A stretch of DNA of 64,000 nt from Aspidapion aeneum (lineage: Eukaryota; Arthropoda; Insecta; Coleoptera; Brentidae), in the NCBI GenBank assembly GCA_963576565.1, contig OY755047.1:6108931-6172930 (forward strand), given 5' to 3'. Both the position numbers and the translations under genes were made by a program. The notes beneath the pieces are model-generated. The model did no database searches. It was not told the DNA's origin and saw only the letters and a list, made by a program, of their open reading frames with translations. Of this stretch, positions 1 to 10,200 are shown piece by piece (within the stretch, counting starts at the first letter, position 1; the number at the start of each line of letters is the position of its first letter).

Positions 1-3000
1 ATCGGTTTCTAAATTTTTCAACAGCTTCTTTCAGTATATTATCTGTGACTGATTGAGGTACTATCAGAGTTTCTATAAGTAATGGTGACACTTCATAGTT
101 GTAATTGACATGTGATAGGCGCCAATTTGGACATTTTGTTCGTTTCAACTCGTTTTCCCAATCATGTTTTAAATAAAAAAATTTAACTTCCTTAGTTATG
201 GTGTTGTTTACATAAGGTTCCCTAAAAATAATTAACAAATAAGATCGATTATTATTCTGCCAATAAAAATTATCAAATTTAATTTAAAAAAAAAATTTTT
301 TTAGTGACCAGTCACTGAAAAATTTATAGTATGCAGTACACAGGTCTATTTTTTAAGTGATGAGTAACAGACTGAATAAATAAAAAATTCATGAAGTATT
401 AACAATAAACTTTTTGCTTGAATCCAAATTTTTTATGAAACATTAAAAAACGTGTCTCCTACAAAATAGATACTTTGAAGGTCATGTTCCCCACCCCAAA
501 CATGTCAAAATAATGAAATGAAAAAATGAAACATAAAAAATTAGTAACCCATAATTTTTTTTTCTGTGGTTTAAAAAATGTGTTTAAAAGTAAATGGCAT
601 CATTGTCCTACAATTCTCAGGCTTGGTTTAGTCAGACCGAAATTCAAAAGATGTCTGCACTTGCGCATTTTGTTAGGAATCACTTTCAAAAATTTTTGCA
701 GACGAAAATCTTGAAAAAATAGACCAGTGTTCTGTGGATTAATTAATAAATTCGATACTAAAACTCACTTATAATCATATGCAAACAACAACGAATGTCT
801 TTTTGGATAGACATGATGTAACAGTCCATTAGCAATATTTTTCCCACTATCTTTGTCACTATCTTTAAAACTAAACACAAAGTATTTCATATTCTAAAAC
901 AAACAGTAAATTGGTGTCAATATAATCCTGTAAAAAATTAACAATTTTGCTTAAGGTCAAATGCCTAGTTATTAGGGACTTTTTGGAATAAATAATGTCA
1001 GGCCGAATTTTGACAGTTTTACATTGGAATATGACAGCTGATCTTTCAATATAAGGGTTTTGTTTACTAACAAACCAAAATAGATACTGTCATCTTTAAT
1101 TAAAAATAAATAAACTACTTAGTTTTAAATCCCAGCTTTACTATACTGCCTGGCTTTATTCCAGTAAGTCTGTATTGAGAGCTTGTGCCCAAAAATTGAG
1201 GCAAAAACATCATAAAATGGTTAATTTTAAAGTAAAATTACTTTTTTAATTTGCAAAATTATATGGTTTCAAAAAATGCACTTATATTCAGTCATTGACA
1301 AGTTATCAATCACTGGGCATTTTACTTAAAATGTGTTCTATAAATCTATATTTAACAGAATTTTATTTACCTTACAAACTATCATAATTTCCTTTACTTT
1401 TCCACTTATATTTTGACCAGGTACTAGTTTTTTCTTGCTTCTGTCACCCATTTGATATATTGTATCTATGGAGGACAGACAAACATCATTTATACCTAAA
1501 AACCAAAGAAGAGTATTGCCACTTCAACCAGTCAAAACCATAAAAAAAAAAAGGTTTTAAAGACCCAGGGCTCTCAACAGATAAACAGCAAAATAATATA
1601 AAAAATATGAACTTTTTTAATAAAATTATGAAAAATATGAAATTAAGAAAACAAAATATGAAGGAAATATGAATAAAACATTAAGTTTTATTTTGGGTCC
1701 TCTACCAAATGGCTTGTTATGTCAAACCCAACTTTTTTTTAGAAAAACTCATTTACTAAGCAAAAATATATATTTCTTAATTTTATTTATTAAGAAGAGT
1801 ATTAACAAACATTTTCAAGTTGAATTAGGCCTGGATGGGGTATGGCCAAACAAAAACAAGGCACATTTTTTTAAAGCATATTTTACAACAAGGTATAAGG
1901 TGTTTCCATATTTTTAAACCAAGGTCTACTGCAATTATTCAAAGAAATAGAAAAAAATTATAAATTTAAAAGTTGTAGGCTTTATCCTATACCATCAAAA
2001 AAAAGCTATAAAAAATACAAACATTGTAAATTTTGTAAATGATTTCGGTAACTAAAAAAATAGATATTTTCTTTCTAAACTCAAAAATATATGATGAACT
2101 GCCAATTGGTAAAGCTGCTGTTAAAATATTAGCATCTACAATTTCTAGTGGTTTGGGACCTACTCTAAATTTCTTGAAAATAGGTACCCTATTTTCTATA
2201 ATAGGTACCCTATTTTCTATCTCTTGAAATAAGTGCAGTGGACCTTTGTGGAAATATACCAAAACACATTACAGAGTAAAGAATAAAATTCATAAAAAAG
2301 CCCTGCTCAATTAGACTTTTTCAGAACTAACCACAGATGACCAAAACAACTAATTAACATAAAAAATGCAACAAACATAAGAATATTAAAACAAAAGGCA
2401 AAAAAGCCCTACTTTATTTGACTTTCTCAGAGGCAACAAACTAATAATAAACTAAAAGGAACTAAAATTCAAGACTAGGAAAAATATTGGTAACTTCCAC
2501 AATTATTTCATGACTGAAGTTTCTTCATTGGGGAAAATATGAAGGTTTTTCTAAAAATATAAAGTTTTATGAAATCTGAAAAAAGTATGAACATTTTCAT
2601 AAAATATGAAGGTGTTGAGAGCCCTGAAGACCCCATAAACCACAAAAAAGGTTTTACAGACCCCATAAACACCAAAACAGATTTTACAGACCCCATAAAC
2701 CACAACAGGAGTTTTAAACACCCCATTTTTTAAAAACAAATCAACTGTACTTTTACCTAATAAATGATTCTGTTGAAAACAGTTTGAAGAATCATTATCA
2801 TCTGCAGAAGCAAATGACAGTTTAAAAGTAGAAAGTGTCAAGATGCCTCTGATTTTTTGTACAGACTCTGTCAATGGGGTATACATCAATACATTGGGAG
2901 CTTCACATACTATTGTTTCTCCTAAAAAATAATGAAACTCATATTAGGTGAGATAATATGCAAAAAACAGATTAAATATATATATAATATTATATTATAA

Positions 3001-3198
3001 TTTACGGTTATTTCTTTAAAAAAAATATAGACTTACCATCCAGAAATTTGGTTCTTTGAACATCATCTAAAGAAATGCTCTAAAAATAAAATAAAATTAT
3101 TAGACAATCATTATTATTCTATAAAAATATTGACCTACCTCCAGGTCTGACTCTCTAATATAACTCTTAAACCGCTGATCTTCTTGAACTTCATTCAT
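1..3198 (-). CDS. Myotubularin-related protein, MTMR10/12-like pseudophosphatase (N-terminal part)
   Basis: Six exons read from the minus strand: 3198-3139, 3079-3037, 2921-2757, 1495-1371, 893-769 and 221 to beyond position 1. All junctions have GT/AG and keep frame, giving about 246 residues. Residues 35-170 are a PH-GRAM domain (GETIVCEAPNVL at the start, then RGILTL-FKLSFAS, then INDVCLSSIDTIY). The last exon carries DWENELKRTKCPNWR and a LIVPQSV motif, the entry to the myotubularin-like phosphatase domain. The order and wording match the MTMR10/11/12 branch, whose members lack the catalytic Cys and act as adaptors for active 3-phosphatases on phosphoinositide membranes. The catalytic region lies outside the window, so inactivity is inferred from family only. 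The start is the first ATG, in an ATGAATG context. Intron 3 (1496-2756) carries a hAT-like insertion and a minisatellite. Confidence 0.85.
1566..2626. mobile_element. hAT-like element inside MTMR intron 3
   Basis: Inverted ends CAGGGCTCTCAACA (from 1566) and TGTTGAGAGCCCTG (to 2626) enclose about 1.06 kb. AAGACC flanks both sides (1560-1565 and 2627-2632), which fits a partly decayed target duplication. The interior holds imperfect duplicates (AAAAAGCCCT near 2297 and 2400; a 20-bp duplication around 2183-2220) and no transposase. Several short ORFs here are not conserved with anything I recognise. Assignment to hAT rests on the end sequence style only. Confidence 0.55.
2627..2725. repeat. 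Minisatellite, about 32-bp unit, three copies
   Basis: Three tandem units begin AGACCCCATAAAC and are followed by CAC-A-rich and TTTTAC segments; the last is degenerate. A related fragment (ACCATAAA...GGTTTTAAAGACC, 1537-1565) lies on the far side of the hAT-like insertion, so the element probably landed inside an older array. Confidence 0.6.
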
Positions 3199-3560
3199 TT
3201 TGGAATTTGTTATAACTCTAGTTACTGTAATAAATGTCTTAAATTTATTCCTAATCAAACACTACACAATCAGAGATTAATAAACACCTTAACAAATATA
3301 GTACCGAATATTCACACATAGTTCTGAACACTGAATTAGGCTTAATTCATTAAAGTTTTAAATTAAACAAAAATAAATGTTCAAATTCTTTTTTTATCTC
3401 ATTCTATTTATTTAGACAGGTTAAATAAAGATACCACTGTTTAGTTAATTTATTTTGTTTTGATTTTACTTGCAAAATTTTACAAAAGACGAGAAAATTA
3501 AATAAAAAAATTCATTACAAAAAATGAGGTTAGGTTGCGCTAAAATCAGCTGATTGGTTG
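3199..3560. other. Upstream flank of the MTMR gene
   Basis: AT-rich DNA upstream of the MTMR start codon. It should contain the promoter and 5' UTR, but I see no clear TATA box or initiator. No coding potential is visible. Confidence 0.3.
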
Positions 3561-4594
3561 ACTTAGACTTCGCCATCTCGGGGTTAGTGGTTGAACCCCT
3601 GTGAGTAGATTGTTGCTGGCAACAAAAAGGCCAGGACCAAAAATTTACGGTCAATTAGAAAATTGATATTTATACTCTATGACACTGACATATTTTAATA
3701 CACCAAAAAAAATTGTTTTAATAATTTGCTTAAGTAGTTTTGTATAGGTCAATTTGTAGTTTTTTAGGCAATATTTTAACCACATACCCCCCTAATAATC
3801 CCCAAGAAAAATTCAAGAAATACAAACAAAATAACAGGTTACAAACTAAAGTTGTTTTTACTAGAGACCCTGTATGTATGACATATTTTAAAGATAAAGA
3901 GACGCGACAAACTCTTCAAAGTCAAATTTATTTAAGTCAAAATCAAAGGATGAAAATATCGGTCCTCTATACTCTAGCGATGTTTAGAGAGAGACGCACC
4001 TTCTGTCCTTGTTAATTCATAGGCGTTGGACAAACAATTGTCAAATGTATCGAGGGCCTCTAATTTTTACCAAACATTAATGAAAATATTAACTCGGCAT
4101 TAGTTTATTGTTTTAGCGATATTTTAACTCCCTGCCCCCATAATAATCCAGGAGAACACGTCAACAAATGCAAAAAAATTGCAGAATAGAATCTAACGGA
4201 AATTTTACCAAAAAAGCAAAACACAAAAATTATATGGGTCACCCGTTATTGTTTATGCCATATTTTAACCCAACACCCCCCCTCCCCCCCAGCCCGTAAT
4301 AGTTCAGGAGAATTAGTAACAAATGTAAAAAATGGCAGAATACAAACTAAAAGAGGTTTTACCAAATATGCAATTCATAAACGTATAGTGATCACCCTGA
4401 ATTGCTTAAGCTCTCTCCGTCGTAGTCCGGAAGAATCAGTCAACAAATATAAAAAATTGCAGAATAAAATCTAAACCAGGTTTCACCGAAAATGCAAATC
4501 ATAAAAAATTGACCACTCTTTATTGTTTATGCTATATCTTAACTCTTTACTCATCGTAGTAGTCCGGGAGAATTAGCCAATAAATGAAAAAAAT

Positions 4595-4735
4595 TGTGTG
4601 TGCTTAAGACCACACGGCAGAAGTGTAAACTTCAACAAGGCGAAATTCATAATACTGGCCTTCATCTGCATCATCATATCGCTCGCTGAATGATCCCTTC
4701 CCAGTTAGTCGACTCGAGACGACTTCACCCGAATA
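4595..4735 (-). repeat. Family C fragment (TGTGTGCTTAAG end)
   Basis: It starts TGTGTGTGCTTAAGACCA and contains GGCAGAAGTGTAAACTTCAA, then CTTCATCTGCATCATCATAT and TAGTCGACTCGAG. The same segments occur in the larger copy at 56820-57448, the first of them inverted. This copy is internally deleted and lacks the TTCGG array seen there. Confidence 0.6.
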
Positions 4736-5333
4736 AAGGGTGGTCAATATTATTTTTGTGAACTGAATTTTCGGGAAACCCCTTTTAGTTTTTATTCTGC
4801 AACTTTTTTACATGTGTTGGCTAATTCTCCCGGACTTCTACGGGAAGTGAAGACATATAGCATAAACAATAAAGGGCGGTCAAATTTTTTTCTTAATTGC
4901 ATTTTCAGTGAAACCTCTTTTACTTTTTATTCTGCAATTTTTTTACATTAGTTGGCTAATTCTCCCGGGCTGTTACGGCAAGTGGAGAGTAAAGCTATAG
5001 CATAAACAATAAAGGGTGGACAATTTTTTTTTTAATGAATTTTCGGTGAAACCTCTTTTACTTTTTATTTTGCAATTTTTAAATTTATTGGCTCATTCTC
5101 CCGGACTACTACAGGAAGTGAAGAGTTAAGATATAGCATAAACAATAAAGGGTGGTCAATATTATTTTTATTTTGTATTTTCGGTGAAACCTGGTTTAGA
5201 TTTTTTCTTCAATATTTTACATTTCTTGACTGATTCTTCCGCACTACGACGGGGAGTGGAGGGTTAAGACATAGCTTCAGCAATTCAGGGTGGTCAATAT
5301 AATTTTTATGAATTGCATACTATAGTAGTGTGT

Positions 5334-6070
5334 TTTAGCTCACACATATACTATACTATAGTAGTGTGAGCTATGGTGATCCTAATTTTTTCGAGAAAAA
5401 AAAGTTGCTCCGATTTCAAATTTTTTTATATATCTTTGCGTTTCAGATGATTTTGAAACTTTTTTGTTGCGCCGTCTGTCTGTCTGTCTGTCTGTATGTC
5501 TGTCTGTATGTCTGTAACGCCCAACGCGCATAACTCAAAAACCGCTTGGCCGATTTTAATGAAATTTGGTACCTAGGCTGGGTCTTGGGTCGAGATGGTC
5601 CCATTTAAAAATGAACAAAATCCACCGAACAGAAACCAAATAAAAGGGTGGGGGTAGATTTCAAAAATTAGAGTTTATGTGAAAATATGGCGTGTGTGAT
5701 ATCAAACGAAAGGTAATTGAGTCTGCAGTTAAACAAAATACATTTTAATTTATTTAAAAAAAAAGGGTGGGGGTATATTTTAAAAATTAGAGTTTAAGTG
5801 AAAATATGGCGTGTGTGATATCAAACGAAAGGTAATTGAGTCCGGAGTTAAACAAAATACATTTTAGTTTTTTGGTTTTTTTATGGGTGGGGGTAGATTT
5901 CAAAAATTTGAGTTTAAGTCAAAACATGGCTTGTGTGGTATCAAACAAAAGGTAATTTAGTCTGGAGTTAAATAAAATATATTTCAGTTTTTAGTTATAT
6001 TAGCTCACACGTACACTATAACTATAGTACCTAGTGTGAGCTTAGGGGCCCATATATTGGCAGAGTATTT
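5334..6070 (+). repeat. Repeat family A, copy 1
   Basis: It starts with a hairpin (AGCTCACAC...GTGTGAGCT), then a TCTG tract, a module reading AACTCAAAAACCGCTTGGCC, and three tandem units of about 120 bp beginning GGGTGGGGGTA. It ends with a second AGCTCACAC/GTGTGAGCT hairpin and a conserved tail CATATATTGGCAGAGTATTT. It is nested in the 3.6-6.5 kb foldback. Non-coding. Confidence 0.8.
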
Positions 6071-6559
6071 TGTGGGATGGAAATAATAGAATAGTATAGA
6101 AATACATTTATTTATCTAAAGTTATACTGTGTAAACACCTAATATAACTTATCAGACTAGTGACTGGTTCTCCGGGATTATTATTGGGGCAGGGGGTTGA
6201 AATATCGCTAAAACAATAAAAGAATGTTGATTTAATATTTTCATTAATGTTTGGTAAAAACCAAGAAAAACTACTTTAGTTTATAACCTTTTATTTTGTT
6301 TGTATTTCTTGAATTTTTCTTCAGGACTGTTAGGGGGGTTGGGGGGTATAGGTTTAATATATTGCCTAAAAAACTGCAAATTGGCTAGTATAAAATTTCT
6401 CAAGCAAATTAGTAAAACATTTGGCTACAATACTTTTTGGTGTAATAAAATATGTCAGTGTCATAGAGAGTAAATACCAGTTTACTGGTCGAATGTCAAT
6501 TTTTGAAGCTGGGCTTCTTGTTGCCAGCAAGTTTAGTTCGTGGTTTTCTTAGTAGAGGG

Positions 6560-7253
6560 CGCTGGGCTGATTGTCAATCTGTCATATTAAATGTCATAAC
6601 AAAGCGGTCAATATTAAAAAATTTACATTTTCAACATTCTTTAGATAAATTTAATTAACCAAAATAGTGACATAAATTAATAGGGATCAAAGGTCCACGT
6701 TTCAATACATCGTACTCCAATAACCTCGTTTATTTATATACTAGTGTTTAGTCAAGATTTATAGTAGCAGTAGAAGTCCTATCTAAAGGTTAGTTTATAG
6801 AAAATTGTTGGGTTTAGCTTTACCTTTAGATAAATATCAATAAAATCAGAGTTGTATTTAAGGATTGGTTTATTTACTACATAATTATTAATAGTTTAGC
6901 TTTATCTAGTTTAATGGTGTGTGTAATTATAGTAATATTTTGCAAAATATGAGCAATTAAAATAAATAATAAGGTGGTATAGTATTACATTATATATTTT
7001 TTGAAGTGCTAATTGTGAAAGCTAGTAAAATAGGTTGTTATCATGGTGATAAAAAAAATAATTTCAAATTTTACTTTTTGGTTGAGTACCTGACTATAAT
7101 TGGCACAAAATATCACCAGATATTTTAATCAAATGTAGTATCAAAGTCTCAATTAAAGTATGTAGCAAAAGGATATCATTTAATATTATAATCAAATTTA
7201 GTCTTAATTAAATTTTTATTTTGCTTTTTAGTGTGTTAAATTAAACAAAAAAC
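6560..7253. promoter_or_regulatory. Upstream region of the AGPAT gene
   Basis: AT-rich and without coding potential. A pyrimidine tract ending TTTTTAG at 7230 lies 23 bases before the AGPAT start codon, so the 5' UTR may be spliced to an upstream non-coding exon in this interval. No core promoter motif is certain. Confidence 0.3.
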
Positions 7254-10200
7254 ATGGATTTAAATGTTATTAAGCAATCCAGGTTATGCCATCTATGTCT
7301 AGCATTCACATTTTTTGCTTCTGGCATTATAGTCAATGTTGTACAAGGTCTATTCTACTTTGGTCTACGACCTTTCAATAAGGAACTCTATCGAAAGTTA
7401 AACTGGTAAGTAAAATTATTGTCTTTTCTGTCTGTTTTGGCTTTAACAAAAACAAGGTAAAAGTTTACACAAATTTATACCTATGTGTTTAGAACGTATT
7501 GGGGTCATAGACCTATAATAGCAATGGACTGAGTCCATTGCGTAAGATCAGTGCTTTCCTCACAGGCCACAGACAAAACCACATTATTTTGTATTGGAAA
7601 GACCTTTTTTTTAAATTAATTTGAAGTTTTGAGGTAGGAAAACAAAAAGTAAAGTAGATTTTGCATTGGCTCCAGAATATAGAAAGGTAATTTTTAATAC
7701 AAATTTTAATTAAAAAATATACTTAAACTTAATTTAAACTAGTCTTTTTTAATTTAATAAAATATAACTAGAACATTAAGTTTACAGGTCTGAAATGCCT
7801 GCCTTGCGATCTTTATTTAGGTCACCACCTATAAGGTACCCACAAAGCACCAGAAGGTACTATAAATAATGTACCCAGGAAAATTTTGCACTATTGCAAA
7901 CTTTATTTTAAAAAATCTTATGAAACTTGGAACACCCTGTATATATGCCAGTACAAATATATCTGTTGCCATCTATTTTTTTGTTATACTTTGACTTACC
8001 ATTACAAGCTTCATAAGATTTTTTAAAATAAAGTTGGCAATAGTGCAAAATTTTCCTGGGCCACCCTGTACATTATTTTGGTACCTTTTGTTATTTTGTG
8101 GGTACCTTATATGTAATGGCCTAATTAAAGGTCTGAAGGTAGGCATTTCAGACCTGTAAACTTAATATCCTAGTTATATTTTATTAAATTAAAAAAAAAC
8201 TAGTTTAAATTAAGTTTAAGTATGTTTTTAAATAAAAATTTGTATTAAACTTTACTTTTCTAGATTCTAGAGCAATTGCAAAAACTTATTTACTTTCAAT
8301 AAGTCATATTTTTAACTCAAAGCTTCCAATTAATTTAAAAAATAGGTATTTCCCATACAATAAAATAAGTTTTTGTCTGTGTTTGTGGACTAGCCCCATC
8401 AGGAATCAATTTTCGAGCATGAGACCCAGTCCATTCGTATTATAGGTCTATGATTGGTGTACATACCCAGAGGTTCAGGGTTCAAGCCCTGGCTGAGTTT
8501 CATCAGGACAATGCACCTTGCCACAAGTCCGCTCTTGTAATGGCTAAAATCCATCAGCTAGGCTTTGAACTGTTAAACCATCCCCCTTATTCGCCAGACC
8601 TAGCCCCGTCAGACTTTTATTTGTTCCCAAACCTAAAAAAATTTCTTGCTGGAAAAAAGTTTTCCTCAGATTTAGAAGTCATTGCAGCTACAAACGCCTA
8701 TGTTGACGAGTTGTATAAATCAGACTTCAGTGATGGAATCAAATCAGTTGAACATCGTTGGGCCAAATGTATTACCTTACAAGGGGACTATGTAGAAAAA
8801 TAAATTATTGTTGCATTCTATGTTAGGCCAGAAACTTTTCATCCCATCCTCGTTGTCTATTGTAATAACTATTACATCTCTGGTAATTTTTAATTTTAGG
8901 TATTTTTGTTTTACAATATATTCTCAAGTGGCATTTATAGCAGAGTGGTGGTCAGGCACAAAATTATTGTTGTACATAGACAAAAATGAATGGGACAAAT
9001 ATTTCGGCAAGGAACATGGCTACTGCATTATGAACCACTCCTACGAAATCGATTGGTTGATGGGTTGGTATGCCTGTGATAATATGACAGTTTTAGGTAA
9101 ATATCTTGGGAACACAAAAAAAAGATTTTTTTTTGAATATTTGAAATGGTTCAGACTATCTGGGATCTGAAAGAAATATTTCGAGAAAGCATGAGATTTC
9201 AAAAAAAAAGCATGACATGGCGGAATTGTCGCTGTTATTGCCTCTGGCATACTGCTCAGTGCTTATTCATTAGGGACTGCCGGGCACTATTATGACAGTT
9301 TCTCATTGAAAACTGACAGTTGATCTTTTAAAATTAACATAACAAAGTCGAATTTATGAATCCTGTCGTTTATTTTCCATTAATAATGGCGGCACTATTA
9401 ATTTCGGCTCTTACAATACACAAAGGCCTAATTTTGCAAGAAGACAGCTGTTCTTATAATATGAAACTGTCAGAATAGTGCCCGGCACAATTGCAATTGG
9501 TTTCATTATTGTAGGCACATAATATACGTATATATTTAGCTATATATTCTATGTTGCAGTACACATGTTTTTTTTAGCTCACACTACTATACGATAGTGT
9601 GAGCTTTGGTGATCCTAATTTTTTGGAGAAAAAAAAAGTTGCTCCGATTTCAAAATTTTTTATATATCTTTGCGTTTCAGATGATTTTGAAACTTTTTTG
9701 TTGCGCCGTCTGTCTGTCTGTCTGTCTGTCTGTATGTCTGTCTGTCTGTAACGACTAACGCGCATAACTCAAAAACCGCTTGCTCGATTTTAATGAAATT
9801 TGGTACCTACGCTGGGTTTTGCGTCGAGATGGTCCCATTTAAAAATGAACAAAATCCACCAAACACAAGCCAAATAAAAGGGTGGGGGAATATTTCAAAA
9901 ATTGGAGTTTATGTAAAAATATGGCGTGTGTGATATCAAACGAAAGGTAATTGAGTCTGGAGTTGAACAAAATACATTTTAGTTTATTTAAAAAAAGGGT
10001 GGGGGTAAATTTCAAAAATTAGAGTTTAAGTGGAAATATGGCATGTGTGATATCCAACGAAAGGTAATTGAGTCTGGAGTTAAACAAAATACATTTTAGT
10101 TTAAAAAAAGGGTGGGGGTAAATTTCAAAAATTTGAGTTTAAGTCAAAACGTGGCTTGTGTGGTATCAAACGAAAGGTACTTGAGTCTGGAATTGAATAA

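Larger units (their letters stand above)
3602..6540. mobile_element. Large foldback element with tandem-repeat arms
   Basis: The two sides are inverted copies. Around 3610-3720 the sequence GCTGGCAACAA, CAAAAATT, CTATGACACTGACATATTTT and CACCAAAAA is mirrored at 6440-6535. Each arm is made of repeated modules of about 120-185 bp, recognisable by AATTCTCCCGG (or its reverse), AACAATAAAGGGTGG and TTTTTATTCTGCAA. Modules start near 3740, 4085, 4237, 4383 and 4525 on the left, and run inverted near 4745, 4880, 5000, 5120, 5280 and 6180 on the right. Two other elements are nested inside: a family C fragment near the centre (4595-4735) and family A copy 1 (5334-6070). No transposase is present. Outer limits are approximate because the end sequences have diverged. 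Confidence 0.7.

Noticed and set aside
1669..1917. 82-codon ORF in the MTMR intron
   Set aside because: AT-rich, inside a hAT-like element, no recognisable domain and opposite in strand to the gene.
8470..8492. tRNA-like B box (GGTTCAAGCCC)
   Set aside because: No A box at the right distance and no cloverleaf; the loop length is wrong for a T arm. Not called as tRNA or SINE.
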